The notes under the pieces: model-generated | What the model was told of the DNA's origin: nothing | The model's input: only the letters and a program-made list of their open reading frames with translations | Databases searched by the model: none | Made by a program: the position numbers and the translations under genes | Source: a bacterium | Lineage (GTDB): Bacteria > Auribacterota > Auribacteria > Auribacterales > Auribacteraceae | DNA: 64,000 nt | NCBI GenBank assembly: GCA_024233545.1 | Contig: JACKPL010000011.1 | Location: 1 to 64,000 of the forward strand | Reading direction: 5' to 3' | Shown: positions 1 to 9,574 of the stretch, piece by piece | Layout of the letters: each line of letters begins with the position of its first letter | Position numbering within the stretch: position 1 is the first letter of the stretch

Positions 1-48
1 TCCAGACACTAGCCCGACATAACCAGTGCCAATGATGCAGATTTTCAT
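1..48 (-). CDS. UDP-glucose/GDP-mannose dehydrogenase family, N-terminal fragment (runs off the window)
   Basis: Only the first 16 codons lie in the window. They read MKICIIGTGYVGLVSG, the start of the NAD-binding Rossmann fold (GxGYVGL) of UDP-glucose 6-dehydrogenase and related UDP/GDP-sugar dehydrogenases, which oxidise a nucleotide sugar to its uronic acid. The ATG is at 46-48, preceded by an AAGGAG ribosome binding site at a normal distance. It follows lptD with an 18-base gap, so both are probably on one transcript and concern the cell envelope. The exact substrate cannot be read from 16 residues. Confidence 0.85.
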   Translation of the reverse strand, partial: MKICIIGTGYVGLVSG

Positions 49-66
49 GAATAACTCCTTCTATAA

Positions 67-2406
67 TTAATTACCTACTTTAAACCTGACGGTCGGATAG
101 TCTTTGAGATAGAAAATCACAAAAAAGGAGCGGTCAACTACTTCCCGCCCTCGTTCGTATCCTCTATCCATGTACGTTAAAGCCATCTCCCATTCATGAA
201 GGTCTTTGACCAACACATACCGTTGTAATTTGCGCGCACCACCCGCACTGTTTTCTCTATTAAAATCCAGTACATGAGAAATACTTACACGCCAATCAGC
301 ATTAAACCGGTAATTGAAAGTATGGCCTAACTGAGTACTTCCGCCAAGATTAAAAGTTGTTGCTATATCCCAGCTGATTTTATCTGTATTAAAGAACGAA
401 AACACCCATTTTAATTCCTCTAACTGTCGGTCATGAGGATCATACCGGTATTGCACCCGCGTTTCAAACCATTCGAAAGGTGCAAATTTCATTTCAACGA
501 GCAACTCAGATAAATACTCGTCTTTGGTGCTCCGGACAAATGGAGACCCCAAAGCAATATTTCTTCTAAAAAAGAAATCCATTGCGCTTATATTCTCAAA
601 ATCTGAGGATATATGCCCTATAGAAAACGTATCTCTTCGGGCTTTACTTGGAAATACATCGAAAGAAATGCTGAAGTCAATCAAATCGACCGAAACCTCA
701 TCAAATCCTCTATGTTTAACCATTTCGGCGCTCTTTTCATTTTTCTTAACATAATAATAGCGTTCTTTTTGCCTTTTCGTCTGTAAAACATTGCGAAATC
801 TAAATGAAACAAACGTATCATGGATAGGCGCGTCAATCTGATCGAACTGGTAAACCCGTTCAGGACCGTAGTTAGTCCTAACCAACCTAAAATCCATCGC
901 AGGTTCGAAAATATGGCGCAAACCATGAATATTCCATGCTTCGCTTTCAGCATTATAAATTTTCGATACTCTAAAGCTGGAATCAAAACCCATTGCAAAT
1001 ACGCCGCGCGTTTTTTCTGAACCTGCCCGCATCTCAGAATAACTGATTGTTCTTCCTTCAAGATAAGGGGTAAAATTCATAAAATCCCAAAGAAAAAAAG
1101 GCATTGATGCTTTATGCAGTGTTGAAAAACGCAATGCATCAAAATCATTTTCATCAGCATCGAATTTGAAGCGATAATTGCCGGCACGGACGTCTGATTC
1201 ATAAAATATTCCGGTATCATATACTTCATTTCGTTTCTTTGTGAAACTTGCTTCGGGAAGCCGCTCAAGCACATCAAAAAAACTATTAAAACGCGGCATT
1301 GCAAAGAATTCAAACTGATATGCTTCATTCGCTTTTGTAATATCAAAAAAGTTGGGGCGTTGGCTTTGCCGTCCATACTCTTCCTTAAAAAAATCATCGA
1401 TTATTTGCTTGTCGCTTTGGACGTTTAATTCAGAAAGCATGCGGATTTCAGGAGAGACACGATGTTCGTGTTCCCATGAAACTCTAAAACGGTCTTTCTT
1501 GAGGTCTTTACGCAATCGTGCCGTTCCATCTGCTTTAACATCGTATTCTTCAAAATTTCTATCCTTAATAAAATAGGTTTTAAATTCGCCGAATGCTTTA
1601 GGGTCAAATTTATACTCGCCTTCTGCGCCACCGCCAGCGCCGCGGTCAGAACGCCAATCGAGCAAAGCGCGCACTTTTAGTTTTTCCGATCGGTAAATTT
1701 GGGCTGAGTTTAGTAAATAATATCCCCACCTACCCGACTTACCGGGTACGGAAGTAAACGGAGCTTCTGCAGTGTTAAGAGGGAAATACCAAAAAGGAAA
1801 CCAGAAAACCGGTACTTTTCCTAACCTTAACACGATATTTTTCAATAAAACTTTATCATTCGGAATGATTCTAGCACTACTTGCGGTAAGTTTATAATCA
1901 GGGAGAATATAATCAGATGTCGTAATGTATCCATCTTCAACGTGATATTCAGTATATTTGGTTTCTTCTTTTGTAAAATCTTTTTTCTTAACGATACTTC
2001 CAAAAAGATAGAAAGGCTTAAACCGCCCGTTGGTGTATTCAAACCGCCCTACTTCCGAATCAAAATTATAATATGCATGGTCTGCTGTGTATAACGTGTC
2101 TCCTTGATAGAAACGGACATTTCCATCCGCATAGGCATCTTTAGTAACAAGGTTTACCGTTATTTGCTCGGCACGCAAAGTCACTCCTTTGAAATTGATT
2201 ACTACATCACCGGTGCCGCGCACAATTTCTTTCTCTTTGATATACTCCACATTATCAGCGTTGACTTGAATGGGAAGCAACTCTTTCTTACTCTCAGCAG
2301 TATCTTCAGCAAAGACAATTGAAAGGGACATAGTCATAATTGAAAGCACTAAATGGATAATGAAAAAACACACAGCAAAACGCACATTTGAACTTATGTT
2401 TTTCAT
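67..2406 (-). CDS. lptD: LPS-assembly outer-membrane protein LptD
   Basis: This 779-residue protein is close to the usual LptD length. With LptE it forms the outer-membrane translocon that inserts lipopolysaccharide into the outer leaflet. I chose the ATG at 2406 rather than the in-frame TTG at 2439 because the protein then begins with a clean signal peptide (MKN, a hydrophobic stretch, cleavage near VFA-ED). Next comes an LptA/OstA-like beta-jellyroll (about residues 40-150: VNADNVEY, GTGDVVI, YADGNVRFYQGD), then a long beta-barrel part with many alternating aromatic segments. It ends in strands typical of outer-membrane proteins. A good promoter lies just upstream, so it is expressed independently of the dead genes behind it. 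It is the best evidence in the window for a diderm, LPS-type envelope. Confidence 0.88.
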   Translation of the reverse strand: MKNISSNVRFAVCFFIIHLVLSIMTMSLSIVFAEDTAESKKELLPIQVNADNVEYIKEKEIVRGTGDVVINFKGVTLRAEQITVNLVTKDAYADGNVRFYQGDTLYTADHAYYNFDSEVGRFEYTNGRFKPFYLFGSIVKKKDFTKEETKYTEYHVEDGYITTSDYILPDYKLTASSARIIPNDKVLLKNIVLRLGKVPVFWFPFWYFPLNTAEAPFTSVPGKSGRWGYYLLNSAQIYRSEKLKVRALLDWRSDRGAGGGAEGEYKFDPKAFGEFKTYFIKDRNFEEYDVKADGTARLRKDLKKDRFRVSWEHEHRVSPEIRMLSELNVQSDKQIIDDFFKEEYGRQSQRPNFFDITKANEAYQFEFFAMPRFNSFFDVLERLPEASFTKKRNEVYDTGIFYESDVRAGNYRFKFDADENDFDALRFSTLHKASMPFFLWDFMNFTPYLEGRTISYSEMRAGSEKTRGVFAMGFDSSFRVSKIYNAESEAWNIHGLRHIFEPAMDFRLVRTNYGPERVYQFDQIDAPIHDTFVSFRFRNVLQTKRQKERYYYVKKNEKSAEMVKHRGFDEVSVDLIDFSISFDVFPSKARRDTFSIGHISSDFENISAMDFFFRRNIALGSPFVRSTKDEYLSELLVEMKFAPFEWFETRVQYRYDPHDRQLEELKWVFSFFNTDKISWDIATTFNLGGSTQLGHTFNYRFNADWRVSISHVLDFNRENSAGGARKLQRYVLVKDLHEWEMALTYMDRGYERGREVVDRSFFVIFYLKDYPTVRFKVGN

Positions 2407-2461
2407 AAATAAAAAACCTGTGGGGGTTAAAATATACAAAACAACGGTTAGATTTATCTAA

Positions 2462-2491
2462 TTTATACTTCGGAAAGACCCATACTATCAA
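2462..2491 (-). promoter_or_regulatory. Predicted sigma-70-type promoter of lptD
   Basis: On the minus strand TTGATA (2486-2491) is followed after 18 bases by TATAAA (2462-2467). The expected transcript start is near 2455, about 50 bases before the lptD ATG. It lies between the last pseudogene and lptD. Confidence 0.55.
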
Positions 2492-2534
2492 AATATCCTT
2501 TGAAAACCCAACCAAAAAATTGAGGAAAGTTTAA

Positions 2535-3475
2535 TTATTTTGCTTTGAACCATGCGGCAAATTTTTTTATTCCGTCATATATATTCGTTGAAGGAGAAAA
2601 TCCAAGCATTTTCTCTGAATATGAAATATCAGCATATGTAATAGGAACATCACCCGGCTGGTTGTCCATTTGCTTAATGATTGCTTGTTTGCCGATTGCC
2701 TGTTCGATTGTAGCAACCAGTTCTTTTAAAGAAATTGTGTTTGAATTGCCTAAATTGAAGACTTCATAGGGATAATTTTTTTCTATACTGGCAAGAATAC
2801 CCTGAATAATATCATCGATATAGGTATAATCCCTACGGGAAGACCCGTCACCGAAAAACGGTATCGGTTCTCCCTGAGCAATGTTCTCTGCGAATTTATG
2901 GATTACCATCTCGGACGTTGACGAGTCCATATACGATGGAAGAAACGTAAAGACGTAATGTACATCCCCATATAAATGATGGTAAGCAATGGCATAACAT
3001 TTCACCGGCAATTTTGCTGGCAGCATGAGAGAAATCGGACGGTCAATTTTTATCATCTACAGAAAGCAATTACTGATATTTACCATAAACAGATGAAGAT
3101 GAACCGAAAATAAATGTCTGTTCACCGAAGTTAACCGTGAACATTCAAACAAATGAGTCGTTCAACCATTAACTCGATTGTACAATCCGGGTCGACCAGA
3201 GGGCGCACACGCCTGCCCGAGCCGCTGGAATTTTTCAACGTGAAACTTTTCCTGATCGAAAATTTTCTTCACATTGCAGGTAATTCTGAATATCCTCTTC
3301 ATATAATTTGTACTGAGGAGAAGAAGAAAAGGCACAATATTTTTTACGTTTTTATCTGTGGGTCTCATAAATCATTTAAAATTGTCTATGCAACATACAA
3401 GAATGATTTTAAACCAAGGAGCTTTTCCGTGAGGTGCAGACAAATAAACCCAGCTCCTATTTTTAAAATTTTCAT
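2535..3475 (-). pseudogene. Decayed UDP-glucuronate 4-epimerase-like SDR gene
   Basis: The last 120 codons are still in frame and clearly of the extended short-chain dehydrogenase family (FFGDGSSRRDYTYIDDI, FNLGNS, QPGDVP, PSTNIYDGIKKFAAWFK). That part begins in a stretch resembling PISLYAASKIAGE and YHHLYG. Reading upstream across frames recovers FGSSSSVYG, then AARAGVRP, KLYEEDIQNY, and finally the N-terminus from the ATG at 3475: MKILKIGAGFI in place of MKILVTGGAGFIG. The total length of about 313 codons fits UDP-glucuronate 4-epimerases of the CapI/WbpP kind, which act in capsule or O-antigen sugar synthesis. Several frameshifts and at least one stop (in the SSSVYG region) make it non-functional. 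The surviving 3' frame from 3056 could be mistaken for a small gene. The neighbouring envelope-sugar gene at the window end suggests a shared pathway once. Confidence 0.85.
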
Positions 3476-3661
3476 CAATACTACTCTCCATAATACTCGT
3501 ATTTCATACATATGTTGCGGCACCATATATATGCCTGCGTCTTTCTTTTTAAAACCATGAGATTATTTCCAAATTAGCGAACCTGCTTTACCGGAGCCGT
3601 ATATCCTGTACTGTACGGATCGGCTCAAGCGCAATATATCCCAGCATATCCTCCTCAATAA
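3476..3661. other. Spacer between two pseudogenes, no recognisable content
   Basis: I find no gene-like reading in any frame and no clear promoter. A plus-strand frame crossing it (3153-3560) lies opposite the epimerase remnant and has no family resemblance. Confidence 0.5.
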
Positions 3662-4389
3662 CTATTTATCCAGGTTTAAAATTTTACTACTCGCAAAAAC
3701 AAGGCCGATAAAATATCCGGTATCATCCATATTTTTGATAGAACACACGCGCCTGAAATAATAGTTTTGGATAATTTTCGATACATCGTTATCACTAATT
3801 TCAGCGATTACCGAAGGGAATCGTGGCGTCTCAACAGCGCTGCATTTGATCGGCGTATGATTGCGTGTCGACAAACTTTTCGAGGATAAGGTTTGTATCT
3901 GAGACAGTTCGAGATTAAGAGAACAAATATATCGCCCATTTCTCCCGCACAAGAGCATTCCCCGATAGCTTGCATTGAGCACAAATCCGCTAATCCTGTG
4001 CCAGGTGCAACAAATAAGATTGCCTGTTTTCCTGCTCCGTGCTCAATTCGCCGTTATCATAAAGGTTGACATCGTTATTAGAATACCTCTTCCGGCAACT
4101 TCTTTCCAGAGGCATATTGGTCAACCCTCGAACAATTCCGTTTCAGATCGACACACCCGGCAAACCGACACCAGTAAGCAATATTCTTTCTCGAGGTATC
4201 GAATGTTCCTTAATCTCATCCAGCGCTGGTTAACGGCGGTGAAAAATGTGATTCCTGATACGTTTCAACAGAATCACACGGCGCTAATCACATTCCATTG
4301 CTGATTAAAGACCGATTTCGTGCCTTGTTGCGCCAACGTCTATCCAAGCGGGTATATCACTGAATTTGTCATAGCTACTTTGTTTTCAT
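3662..4389 (-). pseudogene. Decayed ROK-family sugar kinase
   Basis: No intact frame exists, but ROK motifs (glucokinase-type sugar kinases and transcription repressors) follow each other in order on the minus strand. They are an ATG at 4389; IDVGATRHEIGL then SNG (the phosphate-binding DxGxT segment); ALDEIKEHSIPRERILLTGV and GLPGV; a segment matching GIVRGLTNMPLWKEV; NNDVNLY; and APGTGLA with FVLNASYRGM. The frames change several times and stops interrupt it. The C-terminal third (3662-3850) is open but I cannot align it confidently. The start ATG overlaps the tatD stop as ATGA, as in an intact operon. Confidence 0.72.
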
Positions 4390-5141
4390 ATGTTAAAAAG
4401 CCTCATAGTATTCTCATATTACGTACACACCAGACAATTGTTTGGGAACAAGACACTTTATTTCTGCTAGAACATCGCGCGTAACCACAATCAATGCCGG
4501 TTCCGTTTCGTTTTACCTCGAAACCCTTGCGGCGCTAGATATGGAGAATCTGTTTCAGTAGTGTTTTATCGAGGAACACACTGTACCACCTCATATCGTT
4601 TGAGGATTTTAAATATTTCGAATGAAACGAAAAAACCTCGTTCAATTACTTTGCAAAATTTGAATCTCCGGTAAAACAATGAAAACGCCCCGCACATTTG
4701 GATATGCATCCAGAATATTTACAGCGTTTCTTTTTTCTGCGTCCCGACAATGATATTACCACCGCTTAAATTGAATTCAACTGCAAGCTTTAGATGAAAA
4801 TCAAACAGTTCTGCCTGCTCCGAAAAAGTATCTACCATAGTACCGCGTCAATCCTGTTTCTCTATCCTGCGCCATATCCGATTGCGATTTTCGGGAAACA
4901 AACATTAACAAATCATTCTTATCGCTCTGACTCGCAGTATGAGCATTATGCGGATGTATAGCTGTTGAATATATTGCTTATATTTGCGGTAAAGCAAACA
5001 AACGCCTGACGCGTGTATGCAAACTATCACTTCTAGCCAAATTCGGTCAACGGTGTTTTCTGCGGCACGCATAATAATATCGTCAATCGCCATCTCAATT
5101 TCATCAGCTAAATGCGCATTAATGAATCAAAAAATAGCCAT
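4386..5141 (-). pseudogene. tatD: Decayed TatD-family metal-dependent DNase
   Basis: TatD enzymes are Mg-dependent nucleases and hydrolases of about 255 residues, and this remnant spans 252 codons. Reading across frames on the minus strand recovers INAHLADEIEMAIDDII, AAENTVDRI, IYSTAIHPHNAHT (normally VGIHPHDAH), FHLKLAVEFNL, AYPNVRGVF, ETDSPYLAPQGFRGK, EPALIVVTRDVLAEIK and the C-terminal ENTMRLFNI before TGA at 4386. There is a stop a few codons into the gene and multiple frameshifts throughout. The catalytic ETDSPYLAP segment survives, so inactivation is not ancient. The gene commonly follows metG in bacteria, and does so here. Confidence 0.85.
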
Positions 5142-5144
5142 CTG

Positions 5145-6641
5145 ATTTATTTCTTGGGAAAATTGGTTGGATAATTCCAGGTTGTATCCAACTTTAATTT
5201 GTCCCCATTTTGCCGCCTCATCAAGGAGTAAACACAGCGTGCTAAATTAAGCTGTTGTTGGATTTTTCCCGAAATCAAGGGCATAATGGGATAAATAAGA
5301 ATATTTGCTATTCGAATGTTCAAAACGAAAATAAAGCGTGTTGTCAGGATTCTTTTTGCAAAACGGCATCCTTTGCCAGATTCACGGGCCTTTCCAGCAA
5401 AACAGTTGCTCCAGCTGGATCAACTGCCATATTCGATTGAGCACGACATGAAACCGCATCGCATCATATTCTTCTTCTATGGTATCAATAAGGCAGAATG
5501 AAGCTGTTTCACTCTGTTACTGTTTCATGCCGCAGAAACATCCGCATCAGGCACTACTCCATTCCGATACTTTTTGAGCATGGACAAAACCCTTTGAACA
5601 AGGTTGCCCCAGTCATTCGCCAAGTCTGCTTCATAACGGGTATCGAACTTTTCTATGTAAAAATCCCCATCTCGATCGAAAGCTATCTCCCGCATAAGAA
5701 AATAGCGAAGAGGTCTGCGCCATATTTACCGGCAATAGTTATCGGATCAAGTACAGTTCCCGTAGATTTGCTCATTTTTCACGCCAGCGCAGATATACAA
5801 ACCCATGCCGAAAACACGCTTCCGGCAATTCAATGCCGGCCGCCATAAGCATGGCAGGCCAAATAACTTCGTGAAATCTGGTTATATCTTTTCAATATAA
5901 CATGAACGTCTGCCGACCTACATTTTCATTTAGCCTCCATTATCAAGAATTTTTAGCCGCCGTAATATGATGATGAGGCATCAAACCCATAAACCGCGGT
6001 TTTGCTGCTCCGAGGGCATTGTCAGTATTACTAATCGATAGATGACCGTGACACGCTGATGTCCTCTAATCCGTTTTCTATAACGTACAGATTTCATTTT
6101 TCCGTATTTCCGGCAGGGCAAAATCCGGGGGTTTCGGTTTATATAATTAAGAATCTTTTGCACTATATTTGGAAAGAAACATAATTTTTCTTCTTAACTA
6201 ATCCATACTGCATTTTTTCGTATTCAGCGGGTTTCATCGATCAGTTCATTTTGGGAATGGCTTTTCGGATGACTGAATACCACCAGAATATTTATCTTTA
6301 TATATATATCGCCATTTTCTTTGTATCGAACAAGAACTGAACTGCTTTTTATGGTCTCTTCGTCTGTTGTGCGTATAAAGCTGGTCCATGTAATGTGTAA
6401 ATGATTCCATACATCTTCAGTGCAATACCATTTGATCGCAATATATGATTTTTGTGTTCATTCTTTTTACTTTGTGGCCTTGTTTAGCGACTTTCAGGCT
6501 ATTCATCATTATGCAAAAATTTATCATCATCGCATTCTTTAAACGAGCAGGCATCCGCGCCGATTTTTTCGTATGCTGTTCAAGATGAAGTGCAGCGTTG
6601 ACGTAATCGATTGCTGTAGTAATATAAAATCTTTTAGCCAT
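5145..6641 (-). pseudogene. metG: Decayed methionyl-tRNA synthetase
   Basis: The ATG at 6641 begins MAKRFYITTAIDYVNAALHL, the class I synthetase N-terminus with its HLGH signature just past a frameshift. Later segments are PDFALPEIRKNEI, EDISVSRS, KDITRFHEVIWPAMLMAAGI, HGFVYLRWREK, MSKSTGTVLDPITIAGKYG (KMSKS loop), LMREIAFDRDGDFY, TRYEADLANDWGNLVQRVLS, LIDTIEEEYDAM, PVNLAKD and ILIYPIMPLISGKIQQQLNL. Together they span the full short MetG length of about 500 codons. One lost base in the A-run just before the KMSKS loop shifts the frame, and a TGA follows the GNLVQRVLS part. The 3' boundary is approximate. MetG is normally essential, so another copy or a replacement must exist elsewhere if the cell translates normally. 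Confidence 0.9.
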
Positions 6642-7555
6642 ATCTCAATAGAAACTCTGCTGTATAATCTTGGTAACTATTTAATCTTACAGGTCTTTGA
6701 TTGTTTTTTTCGTCTAAATCTAATTCGTTTATGACACCTTTTTTCTACCGCATCCGCATTGTTTTTACATCGCTTGCTTTCTTGATCATTAACAGAGAAT
6801 TCTGATATTTTCAAATATACGCGGGCAGATTTCTTCAAGATGATATCGATAATAGTTCAATACCTGCGCTTGTTTCCACAGCGCTTCCGCTTCTTCAGGC
6901 ATCTTCATTACGGAAATTCATAGCGCAAACAACGGCCAACCGTCACCCTGATATTTTGGATTTAACGGTAACGCTGATCTGCTTATATGCAGCCATGTTG
7001 CAGTTTTCAACTATGGAGATGCGATGCTGCCCGTCATCTGCCACCTTTTGCCGTCACAACCGTTTACATTTCCGATGTTTTGGTTTCATCGCGAACATAT
7101 TGACGCAACTCAATCGCGATCGAAATCAGAGCAAAGCGATTGAATTCTCTAAAATCTACTCTGCCGTCAGCAGTAAAATAATAAATACTATGCGTGAACT
7201 ATCAGAGAAATTCGGCGATGATCAATTTCGACCGGCTGTGTGTTCCAGCAGCCCGCCCGCTGGCATTTTATAAATGCGCGTTCTTACCGCCAATCTTATT
7301 CTCTTCATTACGCCTTAAATCGAAATTAATCGATTTAAGTTTACGTTTTATCTTTGGCATCAGTTTCACCGGTTTCATCTTTGAAGGCTTTTGTATGACC
7401 GTTTTGCGTAATCTTCGCCACGCTCTAATTGAACCGCGCGTACTCGCCTGCTTCGAAGCTCGATATCCAGCATTTTTACACATAATTGCAGCCGTTGCGC
7501 ATTCGAATGATGCGGTATGTATCGGACGCCGTACTATCAATCAAACCTACCCCAT
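6634..7555 (-). pseudogene. ricT: Decayed RicT/YaaT (PSP1 domain) gene
   Basis: PSP1/RicT proteins form a small iron-sulfur complex with RicA and RicF in Bacillus and often sit between holB and metG. In frame-hopping order on the minus strand I read TYRIIRMRNGCNYV, VKMLDIELR with VQLERGEDYAK, FDLRRNEENK, the family signature YYFTADGRVDFRE, IELRQYVRDET, a poor GxxGCDGK, KQISVTVKSKISG next to GRLAVVCAM (normally SKISG-CGRLLCCL), and GSAVET. Frameshifts and stops occur throughout. Two of the cysteine-containing motifs are damaged. Its likely stop (6634-6636) overlaps the metG ATG, and its probable start overlaps the end of the gene before it, so it was part of a tightly packed operon. Confidence 0.8.
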
Positions 7556-7666
7556 ATTTATAATCTCGTATTCGCGCGAGAATAAAAGATTTTGACCAAA
7601 TTCCGTTTGGTCTGGAAATACCATTTCTCATACCGACATTCGGCGCATATGTAGTCGATGTGGCGA
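7547..7666 (-). pseudogene. Frameshifted 3' end of the secreted-protein gene
   Basis: Directly after the stop of the 270-residue frame at 7667, another frame reads TYAPNVGM. The original frame then resumes as EMVFPDQTEFGQNLLFSREY and ends at TAG (7547-7549). A 'Y-APxVGM/L' segment close to the C-terminus is common in secreted proteins of this general kind. This looks like the lost tail, removed by two frameshifts. The call rests on the pattern and spacing, not on an alignment. Confidence 0.55.
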
Positions 7667-8479
7667 TTAATTGTCAACGCGTTCAACCACAATACAATTA
7701 TCAAAAGAAACCGCCGCTGTTTCAATACCTTCAATGCCGATAACCTCGCTGTGGATAAGCCGAAGCGCATTTTCTTTGTATCTATCGCGTTTGTTTTGCT
7801 TAAACGGCTGGAGCGGCAGCAACCTGATAAAAAAACCATCAGAGCCATCTTTAAGTAATTTACGCATAACAAGATACGCATTTTTTCTATCATCTTTAAG
7901 AGCACCGATAAACAACAGCATTTCTTTTGTGTCCGAATCGTTTTCTCCCTCGATGATACTGAATCGAGCGGCATGCGTTGAAGTATGTTGAAATAAGCTT
8001 ACTCCGCTTATTGGTTCTGAGATTATTTCTTTGACACGCCACTCACTGCTATACTCACGAGTTTTTTCAATGAGCGATTCACCATATAATGTTTCCGGCT
8101 TATATCGTACTGTATATTTCCACCAGTTACCAGTTTTAATTGGGAAATATATCATTCCATCAAAGGAAAATTCGTCTTTGGGCTGAACACTGTCAATACT
8201 AGCTTGAACAGGTTCATTTAAGCGGTCGACATGGTTCTCGATTTGCCACGATTGTTCCAATTTTATCGTGCTAATAATATTTTTAGGAATAATAATCGTA
8301 CCATTCGGCATTTCTAAATGAACCGCGGTTTTATCTTCTTGCACTATACGTCCTGAATATTCTGTTCCATCGAGCGTAGCTATAGTATCATCTGCAAATA
8401 ACTGCGTTTTTGGAAGAAGGCTAATTATAAACCATAGCAGAACTGTTACTATGCTCATTGCCCTAAATAAATACATCAT
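7667..8479 (-). CDS. Secreted protein of unknown function, probably truncated at its C-terminus
   Basis: The 270-residue frame starts with a hydrophobic export signal (MMYLFRAMSIVTVLLWFI, cleavage probably LFA-DD). A short segment IATLDGTEYSGRIV with PNGTIIIPK follows, of the kind seen in small beta domains that bind surfaces or peptides. A beta-rich body comes next (FPIKTGNWWKYTVRY, then SGVSLFQHT). It starts three bases after holB stops. Its frame ends after VERVDN, just where a frameshifted continuation is visible, so the gene is either newly inactivated or works in shortened form. No enzyme motif is visible. It marks the edge between the intact operon and the dead block. Confidence 0.65.
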   Translation of the reverse strand: MMYLFRAMSIVTVLLWFIISLLPKTQLFADDTIATLDGTEYSGRIVQEDKTAVHLEMPNGTIIIPKNIISTIKLEQSWQIENHVDRLNEPVQASIDSVQPKDEFSFDGMIYFPIKTGNWWKYTVRYKPETLYGESLIEKTREYSSEWRVKEIISEPISGVSLFQHTSTHAARFSIIEGENDSDTKEMLLFIGALKDDRKNAYLVMRKLLKDGSDGFFIRLLPLQPFKQNKRDRYKENALRLIHSEVIGIEGIETAAVSFDNCIVVERVDN

Positions 8480-8482
8480 AGG

Positions 8483-9574
8483 TCAGTTCCTGCGAGGCAT
8501 ACCGGTAACCGATAAAGAATCATAAAGTATCTCAAGTGCAAACTCCAATTTCGTATTCCCTAAAAACGCATGATATGCTTGTTGGAGCCGGTCGAGGAAA
8601 TCGCTTAAGGCATCAAGTTCAAAAACATTCGCTAAATGTGAAATATCCTGTAGCTTATCGCTATTAACAAGCTGGTGTTTATCGTTCGTCAACTTATAAA
8701 TAATAACATCTCGGCAAAACAATTCTATTGTTTCAAAATAGTCGCAAACTTCCTGATTATACAAACTTTTTTCAATGCTCTTTTTATCCGATTCAGCCAT
8801 AGCATCATCTTCAGGGCGCTTTTGGTCTTCTGAAGATAACCCGGCAATATTCTGGATGCCGCTTTCAATTTCTTCCGCCAGTTCAAATGGATCACGCCGT
8901 TCGTTAAGTAAATCCACTAAAGACGATACGATAAAGTTACGCCAATTACTGCGCTGTTCGTTTAAATAGCGGTGAACAATAGAAAAATTGCCTCTCGCGC
9001 GCGCGCAAATAAATTGTGCTTGCTGTTCGGAAACATTGCAATCATCGACTAAGTATGTACGAATATCATCGTTGGAAGACAGCGGCAATGTTACGTGCTG
9101 GCAACGCGATCTAATTGTGGGTAGTAACGATTCAATGGTATCGGATATAAGGATTATGTAAGTATTTTCCGGCGGTTCTTCTATGGTTTTCAACAACGCG
9201 TTAGCCGCTTCTTCTTTCATTCGGTCAGCATGTAAGATGAAGGCAATTTTTTTCCCGCCTTCAAAACTCTTTAATGCGAGGGCCGCTTGCAAATCGCGTA
9301 CCTGATCGATTTTTATTATTCTCTGAATACCAGATGGATATAACCACAAAACGTCAGGATGATTGTGAGAGTTGATACGTACACAGGACGGGCACACATC
9401 ACAATAAGTAGCACCGTGAGCAGTACATATAAGCGCTTTCGCCATACTGTTTGCAACCCAAATTTTTTTCTGGTGATCCGGGCCTAAAACAATATACGCA
9501 TGAACTAATCTATGGGCTTCTATCACTTTATAAAAAAAAGTATTCTTCCATAAGTCATACTTTTTCAAGGACAT
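8483..9574 (-). CDS. holB: DNA polymerase III delta-prime subunit
   Basis: The clamp-loader delta-prime subunit helps place the sliding clamp on DNA. The ATG at 9574 (363 residues) is preferred over a TTG at 9583 because AAGGAAC lies at a proper distance upstream. Family marks are HAYIVLGP, a four-cysteine zinc segment (CTAHGATYCDVCPSC), KIDQVRDL, MKEEAANALLKTIEEPPENT and the SRC motif (IRSRCQ). The phosphate-binding loop is degenerate (GPDHQKK in place of GPxGxGKT). Delta-prime need not bind ATP, and several bacterial delta-prime proteins lack a working loop, so this alone does not signal decay. The start lies inside the 3' end of tmk (20-base overlap), which implies translational coupling. 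Confidence 0.9.
   Translation of the reverse strand: MSLKKYDLWKNTFFYKVIEAHRLVHAYIVLGPDHQKKIWVANSMAKALICTAHGATYCDVCPSCVRINSHNHPDVLWLYPSGIQRIIKIDQVRDLQAALALKSFEGGKKIAFILHADRMKEEAANALLKTIEEPPENTYIILISDTIESLLPTIRSRCQHVTLPLSSNDDIRTYLVDDCNVSEQQAQFICARARGNFSIVHRYLNEQRSNWRNFIVSSLVDLLNERRDPFELAEEIESGIQNIAGLSSEDQKRPEDDAMAESDKKSIEKSLYNQEVCDYFETIELFCRDVIIYKLTNDKHQLVNSDKLQDISHLANVFELDALSDFLDRLQQAYHAFLGNTKLEFALEILYDSLSVTGMPRRN

Noticed and set aside
2535..3056. The 173-codon frame as an intact small epimerase
   Set aside because: It lacks the NAD-binding N-terminus and catalytic YxxxK. These are recoverable only in other frames upstream, so it is the tail of a pseudogene.
3153..7595. Plus-strand frames (for example 3153-3560, 5498-5848, 7194-7595) as genes
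   Set aside because: They lie opposite the epimerase, metG and ricT remnants, have no family resemblance, and arise from the antisense of formerly coding sequence.
2535..7666. Sequencing or assembly error as the cause of the broken genes
   Set aside because: A 24.8-kb and a 12-kb frame next door are free of frameshifts, and the block also has nonsense codons and many substitutions at conserved sites. Random read error would not concentrate here.
8483..9574. HolB as a decaying gene because its phosphate loop is degenerate
   Set aside because: Delta-prime subunits often lack a functional ATP site, and the SRC and AANALLKTIEEPP motifs are intact.
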